A model generated the notes under the pieces. It did not search any database. It saw only the letters and a list, made by a program, of their open reading frames with translations, and had not been told where the DNA came from. From contig QEYB01000180.1 in the NCBI GenBank assembly GCA_017562135.1, positions 1 to 64,000 of the forward strand: 64,000 bases of DNA, in the 5' to 3' direction. Shown piece after piece: positions 37,101-49,600 of the stretch (position 1 is the first letter of the stretch; each line of letters starts with the position of its first letter). The DNA comes from Dipylidium caninum. Its lineage: Eukaryota > Platyhelminthes > Cestoda > Cyclophyllidea > Dipylidiidae. The translations under genes were made by a program, and so were the position numbers.

Positions 37101-40100
37101 TTTGTGTTTGCGTCTAGCCACGAGTTTTTCAAGGCCAGTGAATGCGCCGGAGGCGATAAAGAGGATGTTGGTAGTGTCCACCAGCACTGATTCGCCCCGT
37201 ATCTTTCGTGCGCCCTTGCCGTCGGGCACGCTCACCAATGAGCCCTCCAACATTTTCAACATGCCCTCCAAGCGAAACAGCCCATTAGGAAAACGAAAAG
37301 TAGGGGTTTTAGCAAATAACAACACCAAGTTACAACACACCTGTTGGACACCCTCGCCTCCCACATCCCGAATGGAGTGGAGAATACCAGCACGACTGGA
37401 GATCTTGTCGACCTCGTCGAGGAACACGATGCCTTGTTGAGCACGCTCCACATTGAAGTTAGCGTTCTGCAAAAGTTTTGCTATCACTGACTCGATGTCC
37501 TCTCCTACGTAACCTGCCTGTGTCAGAGTGGTACAGTCGCAGATGGCAAACGGCACGTCCAGACATCGCGCCAGTGTCTGCGCTAACAAGGTCTTACCTA
37601 CGGATAGACGATAGATGAAGAAAACTAAACGCAAACAATTGCCCCAAAAATTCAAAGTTCAGAGAAATTTCGAAAAGCGAACAAAGTAATTTGATGGTCT
37701 GTAGATCTTTAGACTAATTTCAGTGACTCCAAGTGAGACACTCATTAAAGTAATGTATAATTTTTGTAAGCATGACACAGATAGAAGTTAACTGTCAAGG
37801 CCTTTACTAGCTGAAAGAAGACACATGTAAATGAGGAAAACTGAGTGTTGCACGCTCGAAAACCAAGCGACAAATGATGAGTGATTTTACTTAGCTTCCA
37901 GGGACAATGGTTTAAAAGATGGATTGGTGTCACTTATAGTGAACACGCCCAACCAAAAGGTGAAGTAGTCTTTCCTTACACAATACTATCCTTCAACCAC
38001 TGAGAAAATGAGAAAACAGCTGTTGCTCAACGTCCCCTTACAACAAACTCAGTTGGGATGCAGACGTAGAGAAAGGAACTGACCTTTCACATAAGGAATA
38101 CTAAATATTGTTACGGGTGAATTAATTAGTTATCATACGCGAGTGGCAGGAACTGCTACCGCAGAGAGTCTCCCTTGACGTGGGCGCCGTGCTCGAGAAC
38201 GATCCCAAAAAAGCATTTTGTACGCAGTTGGCACAACCACCACAGCGAGAAATGTGGCGGATCAGCCTAGCATTTGCATGAAACTTAATATCGTTTTGGC
38301 TTTGGGTAAATGCAGTAAATATCGGCAAAGAATACCAATTTTACTAAACCTAGTCAAATAAATCACAATTGTGATAAAAGTATGAAAGGTATTTACGTCA
38401 ACTACCAATTGACTTTGAGATAGTACAAATAAATCTTAAGAGGTCAAACAGTCCCTTGCTAATAAAGGCTTATACGAAAAAATAATAATATGAAGGATTC
38501 AAGTCAGACAAGTGACGTGAACATTCGGCGCCTAAGCCAAATCTTCTTAAAACTCGGCAAGGTTGAAAAATACCTTAACGAGTAAATCAAGAAAAGCGTT
38601 TAAATTTAGCATGGTAAAACCAATAGGTCATGAAGAAAAAAGTAACACAAGGACCTACGCTATGTACTCTTCGCACAATAGGGAAGAACAATTTCACCGG
38701 GCATCCTCCTGCCTTCTGGAACAACATTGTGTGATTTGGGCGACAATGGAACGTATTATATGACATAAACCGAAAAGTAATCAAATTTTTTATGTTGGCG
38801 AAGAACATTTATTTATTATAGAAATCATACATGCTAATCAACAAAATAGTCGCCATTCTTAACACATAGGTAGTTGTTTGGTCCCTTTTAAAATAGGCCT
38901 TCGATTTTGCATTGAAAAAGCCTTCCAAATGCGTTTTCACTTCTTCACTATTGTTAAGGCTTTTACTTCTTCGTGTATGCTCCAACGGTGCGAAACGTGG
39001 TAATCCGACGGTTCAACATCTGGTGAATGCGATGAATGAGATAAAAGTTTAAACCCTGTGTTATTTTTGCAGCATAACGCCTCGCGTTATCGTGTTTAGG
39101 GAATCCTTTTTTCGCAATTGACCACAACAGATCGGTTTTTGAGCAACTCTCTTCATTTGGTCGAGGTGTTCACAATGCATTGTCGCTGTAACGGTTTGAC
39201 TAGGCTCAGGATTATGGTATAGCACCCACTCCTCAGCTCCAGTTACAGTTTTTCGCACAAATCCGAAGAGTTTCATACCGAGACAAAAGAGACGCGCAGA
39301 TTTTACACCCTTGATCGAGTGCCGCCTCTTTCAATTCACGAAGGACCCAAATTCATTGTCTGTGCACCTTGCCTATGCGATGAAGATGATCCTGAACTGT
39401 AGACCGTGGACAACCGATTTTTAGTCATAATTCCCTAATAGTTTAACGAAGATCTGATTTGACCATCGTCCTCAGGATGCCGTCAGCTATGAAAATTGTT
39501 TGTCTGTTGAGCATTGCCATGAGTGCCGTTAATTGTTTTCACTATTTCTTTTGCCTTCACTCCTTGGTCGAACAAAAATGCCATACAATGGCGTAAATGT
39601 CCTTCTTCATCATCATCTTCTTCTATTGTTGGCCTTAGCATCTTTCCCTCGCACTAGAACAATATTTTAACCAGAAATTTGATTTATAACTAAGCTTGAC
39701 CGCAGCACCACAACTTATGTGTCTACCAGACCATTTCTCCACACAAATGAAATAAAAATGAACACATCAAAAAATATTTGATTACTTTTCGGTTTAGCCA
39801 ACACTCGAGGCAAATCACGTCTTGTTGTTCCCCAAGATGTTTCATCCATACACGTGCTTATGGCAACAGTTTAGTAAGGATGATGACCCTTCACAGGGAA
39901 TTATTTACGAACGACATGCACTTTTGGAAAATATTAGGTCGCATATCAACAGAAACTCGAAATTCTTTTACTACACCTGATAAGAGACTATCTAAACCGC
40001 CACCACTGATTATAATTGGGAAGTTGGAGTGAAGGTTAGATAGAGCTTTGGTTCTTTTTAAAAGATTGTTTCAACAAACGAGCCCGTTTCCGTCTAATTG

Positions 40101-43040
40101 CTATTCTCACATTGTTCAAGTTTCTTAATGCGGACTCTAAATTTTCTAGAAGACAAACATGTGTATTACGTCCTGGTTTCAATATTCTCAGTCAGATGTG
40201 GTAGACAGGGTCTGAAAGACAGACAATCCGGTTTAACCTCAAGCATGGGGAGTAAAACGAACGTAGTAAAAATGACAAGCTCCCTTGTTGATTGGAAGCA
40301 AAAAAAAGCGTACATAGTGACTGAACCATGACATCCAAAAATGCGTAAATAACGAAGATCTACCCCACAGCAAAGTCAACATTCCTGCTATACCTTTTCG
40401 TAACCATGATTCATGCAAGCCTAATTCACGAGAAATAATGAGACCACGAGGATCTACCAACAACTCAGTCGTCATAAAAAAGCAAGTGTGACTAGGCTGA
40501 ATTTTCACGCACAATGTGTGCATAGCATAGTTTTAACCTTATCGAAGAAGACGTAGTTCAAAGAGCATAAGTTCTTGAACACGAGGAAGGTTATGTTATC
40601 ATCAAAGGATCGCAACACAAGCTTTCAGCGCTGGGTCTCGAAGTAAACATCTCAGCATAAGTAAAATAAAATGCTGAAGGTTTGACTACTCACCCGACCC
40701 GGTAGGCCCCAGAAGAATAATGTTACTTTTCTCCGGTCTTACGGGTTCACTCGCCTGAGATTCGAAAATCCGTCTAGAGCCTGCGGTCGTTCCAGGTGCA
40801 TGATGATTTAAGTTGTCTGTCTCCGCAGGTCGAATGTTGTTTGCAGATCCCGCTTGAATCCCAGCGCCGGATAGTAGGTGAAAGAGTTCTAAAAAATTAA
40901 TGCAATTGTGAAAGCGTACTACTTATCAATCATTAGTAAAATGGATATTCAAGGGATAAAATAGCAAATTAGTCACTCAAAAAGTGAGATGAAATCTCCT
41001 TCCCTACCCGTAACTGAAGGACCAGAGGCGTCTATTTTCCAACCAACTGGTTTGCCAGAATGGGAATGGGGGGAGGTAAATGCAGGAGCGATGGGGCGTA
41101 CAGTAGCCTCAGTGAGAGTAGGGTTAGAATTCGTATAGGCCGTCTGTTGCTCGGGTATCGACGAACCTCCCGGCCCACCATCGGAATTGGAGAGATTGTG
41201 ATGAATGCGGTTGTAATGTGAGTACACCTGTACGGAGAGAACTTTTTTGGCATGATCCTGCCCTACGACGTGGCGATCGAGATAACTATGAATCTATATT
41301 ACAAAGAATGTAGGAAAGATAAGCACGTCTTCAAGTCTAGGCCAAAATGGTGAATCGAAGCACGTGTAAAAGGCACTAAGCCACTAAATAATTCTGTCAG
41401 TAAATTTACAGCTAAACAAAAAACGGAAAGACACTTTCGTAAGTAGAGCAATATTTAATGCTAAAATTTTAACTGTAGTATAGCCAGCAAACGAGTTCTA
41501 ACTGATACGCACAAATTACTGTGACCATCTTCACTTACCTTGATAATAACCAATAAGAAAAGAGATGGTTAAAGAAATGTAGGGAGTCTATCTAGTTAAA
41601 TGAATAGAATTATTAAAGAGTTTCGGCAAAATTAAAATAAAAGGTTTATTTCAAGCCAACTATATATACAATTCGTTCTAGCACATTAAATTTTCAGTTT
41701 TTATACAAAAAGTATAAGATTTCATGATCGCTATATGATAAAATTTTAAGAATCGACTAAAGATTGAAGTCACAGATATTTACAAAAATAGAACAGTATA
41801 ACTGCAAAAGAATTTTCAAAAAAGTGGATGATTCAATGTAGACAAATATTCAAAAACTTGAATTACATAGACTACCTACGTCACAAATTTGGCAAAGAGA
41901 CTTCTTTCTAAGAAATTATTGGAAATAGTAAGCCAAAAATCTGGAAAAATACTATGTGAGATCATATCACACCAAATGAAAACGGCTTAAAATCATATCT
42001 GAGTACCCTATTTTCTCCATTCGTTTTTTAGAGTAAGGTGATTGGCACACCCGCAATTTTTTACCACAAATAATGAGTATAAAATGGCACGCTTCGTAAT
42101 ATTATGAATTCATCGCCTTCAAAGATATAATAGGTTTTTCTCAGGAAGGTAATATATGTGATTCAGTATTTTATAGGGTCATGGGTGAGCGTTCAGCTTC
42201 ATATTAGTTTCCATCTCAACATAAATCTAACGTCTATGGCCATCCATTCCTCCATTTTTCAATAATAAAAACTGATTTTGTAACAATAATTACTACTCCA
42301 ATTTAGGTTCAACTTAGTTATTAATAGTTGTGGTCGTACAATTAAATGCTTCAAAGAAAACTTGATATATTTATTTAATTGCAGTAAAACAGCTGTTAAA
42401 TAGCTCAGTTGTCCTGCTCAGACCAACATTACTTTTAACAACCTGATCTTCAAAAACATCGGATATATCATGAGATTTCCCAAAACCTCACTCTTCTCTC
42501 ACATTTTTGTCAGTTAGAATTACACCGAAATTTATAAAATTAAATATTTTCAGGACTAAATGAGCCTCGTTGAAGTAACAAAGAATAAGGCACATAAATT
42601 CAAACACTACGAAGATAAAACATATTTTGTAAAAATTACCTGTTTGGGAGAAGGAGGTGGACTTAATGCGTTAACATCAACTCTGACAAAAGATTTGAGA
42701 GCCGTCCCGTCGATAAAAGTATATATTTGTTGACACGAATCGCACTTCATAAAACGGGAGATATCTAGCAGGAATGCAAAAAGCGAGGATACAAAAGAAA
42801 AGATTTTGTGTATTTTTCGGCTATAAAGAGCACACTCCTTACGAGAAGTCGAGGGTTCAATGGGACGCAGAGGAGCACCACACTTGCTGCAAGTTATATT
42901 TGGACCATCACCAGATCCACTTCCTGTCCCACCATTAAAGCCTGAGGTCGATGAGGTCGCGGTCGAGAATGGCTCACCATCTGACGTAGGAGGACCATTG
43001 GAAGATCCGCCTGCCGATCCACCACTAGTATTTTTGACAC
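34179..43040 (-). CDS. CLPX: Mitochondrial ClpX-type AAA+ unfoldase (5' end missing)
   Basis: ClpX unfolds substrates and feeds them to ClpP in the mitochondrial matrix. Exons: 43040-42843, 42764-42640, 41285-41008, 40888-40694, 37597-37341, 37265-37098, 35849-35547, 34619-34527 and 34409-34179. The zinc-binding domain is CSKC (first exon) with CDSC (second). Then [19 protein letters not shown], Walker A GPTGSG|KT split across the 3.1-kb intron, pore loop GYVGED, Walker [21 protein letters not shown], sensor-1 region [19 protein letters not shown] (RKH loop), IGFG (ClpP-docking loop), [19 protein letters not shown], and a C-terminal small domain. The sensor-2 motif reads GPAGLR rather than the usual GARGLR. 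The exon with the presequence was not found: the first exon here begins with two bases of a split codon and has no usable Met. The junction between 42640 and 41285 is out of phase by two bases and lacks about four residues (KIYN in human), so a microexon is probably missing. Confidence 0.92.
37266..37340 (-). other. 75-bp ClpX intron that stays in frame
   Basis: Between VQQ and MLKMLEG the genomic sequence holds 75 bases with a GT donor and AG acceptor. Homologues have no insertion here, so it should be spliced out. It is a multiple of three and has no in-frame stop, so retention would add 25 residues beside the Walker B region rather than break the protein. Confidence 0.7.
38768..39794 (-). 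mobile_element. Decayed mariner transposon with intact terminal repeats
   Basis: The 1,027-bp element is bounded by 19-bp perfect inverted repeats (AACCGAAAAGTAATCAAAT at 38768-38786 and its complement at 39776-39794), extended by T-rich near-matches, and flanked by TA on both sides (38766-38767 and 39795-39796), the mariner target duplication. Minus-strand translation shows mariner transposase remnants in order: [19 protein letters not shown] (N-terminal HTH region, about 39590), [15 protein letters not shown] (about 39240, normally TGDEKW), [10 protein letters not shown], and [10 protein letters not shown] (about 39015). Several in-frame stops and frame breaks are present and the first catalytic Asp is Ala, so it encodes no transposase. 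It sits in the large ClpX intron (37598-40693), in the same orientation as the gene. Confidence 0.9.
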
Positions 43041-46000
43041 CTATGCAAGATAAAAAAAAGCGACGTCACGCATTCTACTTAAAAAAGTTAAACCCAATGT
43101 AGCACTGAATCGGGCTTTGTTTCATGTGCTGAAATCAAGTAAACATTGCATGATCTTTTTAAAAAAGTAGAAAAAAAGTAGTATCAAAATGGGTGCAAAG
43201 TGAAAAAGTTGAAAAAAGTGAAAAAAAACATATATGTGCGAAAAACCAGTAACCTGATCTCCGACATTTTGGAAGAAGTGAGTTAACACCGCTGGAGGTA
43301 ACAAAAGAGCAACAATCCAAAGCTGAAAAGCACTGAATTCTCTGGGTGGCGGTGCGGCATGCCGGAACTACATGTACTAACACAATTAGAATATAGTGAA
43401 CTTACGTTTTTTGAGTGTAGAGCCCAGACTCGAAATCCTCAGAGTCTTGTATATCGTGTTACTAAGTATCGGCTTCATTTATGAGGCCCTAAATTATCCA
43501 ACAACCAATTAAGCTTTCGTTATAAGCCAAGGCTTAAGAATTTTACACTTTTCAGTTGTATAAGCTAGAATGACGTGGACAAAAATATCATGAGACTTAA
43601 AAACATAGTCTTCGACACAAAAACGAAGGCGAAGCGTCGCCTTACTTAGCCCAGACCGTGAGGAGTGAGGCTAAATTAGAAATTTTGAACAGGCCGTTTA
43701 GTAAGCAGAGCACTTTTTATGACAAGAGGAATCCGCAATAAGTTGCTCTAATTGGGCTTCAAAACCGCTTAAGAATAAATAGACACAATCTTGAACACGC
43801 TGTATAACTGTAGCTCAGGTAGCATGCGTGAACGAAAGGTAAAGCGATATAGACAGAAAAATGTGGAATGCTCTATATTTACTAGGAGATGATTAAAAAA
43901 TTGGTATTTTTTTGCGCTTCGCTTCTTCGACTAGGTGTATGATCATAAACAAACAGTTCGTCGATTCTCTTATTTTATGAGGAAAGCTTTTGTGACTACT
44001 CGTACTTCGAAACCCAGAACTTTCAGAGTAAACAACTCAACTTTTGAATAAAGCTGCAGATAATAATAATGGGACAGTACGGTTTTCTGGATGATAATCG
44101 CTGCATTAATTTTTTATCACGAAAATACTTTGGTTAAGCTGGATCCCTACATTAGGACACGTCTGGACACTGGTTATTCGAAACTATAATCTATATTATT
44201 TGCATTAATCAGTTGAAAATTGACAGATTCCTTTGTATGTACTTATTATGATGTTCCCTTGTAGCGACTAAAAGCCTTTTTTAAACCCACGGCGCTTAGC
44301 TGCCGGTTCATTGTATTTGTATTATAGTAATGCCAGTAGCCTTATTTACGTAATGTAAATTTGTTGCATATGATAAAAAATACGATTCAATTAATATTTT
44401 GGCCAAATACAATAACAGTTAAGTCACTTAGATACACTTACACTCCCAGTCCTATTCGTCTTATTCTGAGTAACCAAGCAACTGTTTTTGGATGTCAGTG
44501 AGCACAGCCTGTCGCAGAAAGGTGGTTCCCAGAGCAGTGTCGGCAACGGTACCGGTTTGTTATGAACAGGATGTAGTCGTGTGTCCTAGAGAAGACACAA
44601 CTGTAGCCCAAGTATTACCCGTTGCGAGCGAAGAGATTATTAGCTAATTCGGGTTGTTTGCGTATTCGGCGGCACATTAGAGACCGCCTGGATTTCCGTA
44701 GTACAAACTCATAAATGGCCATATTGCCTTAAACCGAAGGCTTACTCCTAAGAGAACTCTATGGGTGATATAGTGCACCCTGCCGCCTCCCCCAGTTTTA
44801 TGTAAGTGTACCATATTTTTAATGGCCCAAAAAAGTACCGAAAGTGGACATTTATATTGGCAACTTAAAATGCATAAACTGTAAAGCCATCACAAGGATT
44901 GTAGTAGAAGTAACTCAATGGGTTGTTTTGATTTGTATTATGACAGCAGTTGCACTAGTACAAAGATTTCTGCCATGAACTCACTCACTTCTTTGTGCTT
45001 ATCAGTAAAATAATGCAATTTCCAGCTTTGCAGAGAGAAGTCAACCATTTCGACTGTAACTCCCAACGATCCGGTGGAGAAGGCTCATTTTCGCATTACG
45101 CGACCGAGGTTTATCTTGCACCCCGCATCCATCATGTGATATAAATGGATAAATCAAGTAGAATCATGAAGCTATTCCAACAGGCACCTGGTAACTACCT
45201 AAAATTGTGAATGCCATGATGAAATGTCATGGTTTTTGCGAGTGAAATTTACAACTAATTGTAAAACTACATTTAAGGCGTTACTGAGATAGCAACAAGA
45301 GGGTCAGCGATCTGACTCATTTGACATTGACACAAGCACGACGAAATATTTACACCAACATGGAACGTTGCCTAACTTGCTTCAGCTTCAATACGGGCAC
45401 CAAAATGAGAACCGTCATTTTCCTTCCTCAAAAAGGAAGTCGGATCCGTCGCTTAGACGGGTACAACTGCTCGCCATTTTCCGGGGGCCACCCACGCCGG
45501 GAGCTCATCGGGTGCCCCCCAGTATCCTCAACACTGACCGGCCACGTAACTCTCTAACGAGGAAACTCATTTGCGCTACAGAAGTCTTCCAATTTGCTCA
45601 CGGCTTACGATTCACCAACTCGTACCCAGAACTCCCACCATTCAGCTTCACACAAATCACGACCAGTCTGCGAAGCCCGGTGGTGAATGAGATTAGACGA
45701 GCCTCATTCTCGCTACCGTCATTTAAGGTGATAGGGTCGTAACCGGGAAAGTGAGTATCTGAAGAAGCTGCACGACTCCGAGTGCCGTACTTGCTCCCCT
45801 CAGAACCCGAAAGCATCTTAACTGAGTGAGGGTTCCTCTAAGGGATGGCAAAGGGAGGCACTTATAAGATGATCTTACTGGCTACCCGGGATATATAATT
45901 ATCAACTACAGATTTTTTTGACCTCTGCCTGCAGGCATTTGCGGAAATTTTGCTGAAAGTTTGTTCAGTCCTTTTTGCGAGGAAATGATTTTTTTGAAGG

Positions 46001-46676
46001 TATTCGGGGCGATGCAAGTTTAGAGCACCTTGAAAAAATACTGTAGCATAGCGCAAGGTGACAATATCTCCTGTGAAGAAGAGTTTCGGACCGTTGATAA
46101 ATGTCGACAGGTTTAATGCAGAGCATGCACAGATGTAGGGGAACACGATGGGATGATTTCGGTTTTTAAAACTTTCATTGGGATAGCCGTATCACAGAGG
46201 TACATGTGATTTTCTTAGTAAGATAAAGTGTTGTATAGATAGTTGGGAGTGTTTATAAAAAGGATTGATAACAAGTTGTGGTGGATAAGCGGAATGTTTA
46301 TGATCGAATCGTAAAACGGGCGAGGGGGGAAATGGACGGGGAAGAGATTTGACCGACACGGGTAGGATAAGTGATCAAAACAAATACAGGTACGTCGCAC
46401 GGTGGAAGCTTGTCTTTTCGGTGAACTGTCAAGCCAGTAAAAGTATTGCGTTGGTAAAACAAAGTAGGAAAATATTTGGTCTTCGCTATCCTTTCTCGCA
46501 TAACCTTCCATGCGTGAAATGACATTTCACAAGCACATTGAATGTGTTTCGTGAGAAATGAAGCAACATTTACACAAAGGGTGCAAGTGATAACACGCGT
46601 CCAGTAAAATTAAAATGAGGTCAGACAACTAAATGTAAAAAAACACCTTGACGCCGGTTAGTTCCGACAGAACTGA
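43041..46676. other. Intergenic region between ClpX 5' part and CPEB 3' end
   Basis: Mostly AT-rich. It must contain the missing first exon(s) and promoter of ClpX on the minus strand, and the 3' UTR of CPEB upstream of them. A purine-rich run (GAAAAA-type repeats, 43150-43230) reads as a polypyrimidine stretch on the minus strand. A GC-richer island at about 45320-45830 has overlapping open frames on both strands but no recognised protein. No Met-containing exon that fits the ClpX phase could be chosen with confidence. Confidence 0.45.
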
Positions 46677-49600
46677 CTAGGCACGCTCCGCGTTGAGCTT
46701 GAGGCTTCGGCGGAGGGGCTTGTGATTTGTTTGGTTTATACTGTGCCACTTCTGCCAACAGTTGGGGCAGAAGTATTGAAAACAATCGAGCGAGCGACAG
46801 AAATACACACCAGGTAAAATGTGGCAGATGTCGCACAGCGAGTCCTCGAGAAAGGGATCAATTTGAATGGTCTTCGTAAACTTGGGTGTGCGAACCTCCA
46901 CAAAATTCGCCGTCACAGCACGCATGTAACTGGCATGATTACGAAAGACGACACGGCCGGAACCTTAAAAATGTGGAGATCTGTGGATTAAAATATGCAG
47001 GGAAAAGTGCATTGACGCCTTAGGCACCTGCGTATCAGTGTAAATAGTGTTGACAAGAAACCTAACGCAGACTCTACCTCTCTCCAAACCGCCTCATGTT
47101 TACTCCCCATTAACAATAGGTGCATTCCATTTTAAAGGAGGCATACGCACAACGGGAAGGCCCTCTATTTGAGTTTCCAAAAGCCACCGAAAGATGTTTT
47201 TGCTTCCTCTCGGAGTAAGTAAAATGACATAAAGTACGATTTGACTGAACATGCGGTCACACATTTAGGAGGTGAAGCCGTCAACAAAGGTGTAGTTAGT
47301 GCAACTCACCGATGGGATACTTGTGTTTGTCAGTATCCAGCGCAGCAAAAATAACATTTCCGAATAACTCGTTCATGATTGAGGCAAGCGCTTCGGCGGT
47401 GATCATTCCGTGAAGGGCACCGACAAACACGGTATAACTGAATTGGGAGTTGGAAGGACTGCCTCCAAAACTGAATTGGCTGTCGCTTATCACCCAAGGG
47501 ATAACCTTCAAGCGTAACGGAACACATAATTTAGTTGGTAAGGAATAGGAACTGGACATCACCAGGACAAATCCTAGCTTAACTGACTAAATGCTGGGCG
47601 CCAGATCAGAGGACCCGCGAACCCCGACCACCGGCCACAGTCCAAGGTTCCCAAGTCATGCACACTGGCGCCCAACACGACACTGCCTCGGCAAGAATGA
47701 GCCATCACGTCTCTAGTCTGTCACTATCACTAGTCATGTCGACATTTCGCACACCCCCGCTTTTAAAGCTAAACAGAAACGTGATTCCACTTTGTTAATA
47801 TCACGCGGCAAATAGAAAAGAGGTGAGTGACAATAAATTCACAGAACATTCGCTGCATGTTCCTCGTACGGTCACCAGTGTGAAGCGACGCGAGGGCGGC
47901 ACGACGGGACCAGTGAACCCCCATGTCATCGGTGAACTCGAGCCGCGGCGGAGCCCTCAGGCGGTCATGTTTTCCGTTAAGAGTTCAGAGAACAAACTCA
48001 GCTGAGCCAGTGTTGAGGCGAACATTTACGTAGTCAGCAAACAAATCAACCCATTCTGTGGCACTACAGCTCCAAAACCAGATGATGTTTACGGAAGCGT
48101 TTACTGGATCAAAATTTTTCAATTCACTTAGCGTCAGCGTGAAATTTACCGAAACACAAAATCGTGGTGGTTTGTACTCCTTTCCACAGCTGAGTTAGAC
48201 GACTTTAAAGTTACACGAGACTAGCCTGTTGCCACCGAATCGCATTAGTGGTCTGAAATTACCTCAGCTTATCTCAAGCCGCGAGAGTGAAGTTATGTTA
48301 GGAAAAGTCGGAGTACCCAAATGTAACGATGCTCACCTGAACACTTTTGGACTTGAACTTTGGCGACGAAAGTTTAAAATATTCGCCGCCGTTAGAAGCA
48401 TCTCGTGTGCACTTCGCCAGTAGGTCAGGAACACAGGACTCGTGCTCAAAAAGGAGGTAGCAATAGCCCTTTGGGGCGGCAGACATGGCTCGGTCAATTC
48501 CCACGTCGGAGTTGTGATGGTGAGAAAGATAGCCCCCGTCCTTCTGCGGCCAGAGAACCGAAACATTGCCGAATTGGGAGAAAGTGTTGATGAGGTCATC
48601 GCTCGTACTATCCCACGGCACTCCACCAAGAAAAACCTTCCTAGAGAAGCACATGGAATTGTAGTTCCGAAGAGGCAACTTGCCGCTCCAACGATGAATT
48701 GCCTCTAACTTTTGCGAGGCGTTATCTAGGGGACAACGATAAGAATGTTACAGGTGGCAACATTCTGTTAGTTCGCCAAGGCGGACGGATATGCTTACTG
48801 GCTGAGTTTCTGTAAATTGTTGCCGCCCGGTCGATGTCCCCTTCGGGATAGCTTTGGCGATTATAGTACTGTCCGGCGGGAAGGGGAACATCAGCCATGT
48901 GCAGTCGGTAATAGGGCGACCAGAAAGGGGTTTCGCTGCAAAAACCCGTTGGCTGACGAATACTTTGCTTCTTCGGCACCATGTGTGAGTAGTTGTATCC
49001 ATTCGGCTGCATGCCCTTGGTGCTATCAACCCTAGCCGCGTAGGCGGTCAGTTGTGAGGTTATAGTTTCCATCAGTTCAGCATTATTCCTCACAGATTCT
49101 GCGGAGAGTAGGTTGCCAATAAACGATAAGAGGCTAACATTGTTGAGTCCACTGTTTGAATAATTTAACTTATTGGCTAACAACTTGGCTACAATCTGCT
49201 GCAGGTCGGAGTGTCCGCTTTCAAGGCATGCGAGGAGAATGCCCAGGAGGGAGGGGTTAATCTTGCCGAGGCCAACGAGGATGTTGAGCACTTGCGCGGA
49301 TAAAGTGTTGTGCGATGGCAAAGTCGTCTGGCTTTGACCGGTCCGCGGGGTTGAGTTGGGCGAGTTCCAGTCATTCGCGAGTTGTGGTATCTCATTGTTT
49401 GTTGGAATCGGTCGTGTTAGGTTAGACGCGTTGTTCGAGTTGGACACCAACAGACTAAGTATGGCGTTGGCAAATTGGTTTGAGTTCAGATCTACTAAAC
49501 GGAGCGAATGAGTCCTATCAAACGGTGACCAGAAGTTCCAACTATAACCACCTAACCTTTTGTGACCTACTGCTGGCCACCTTAAGTAGGTGAAGAGCTA

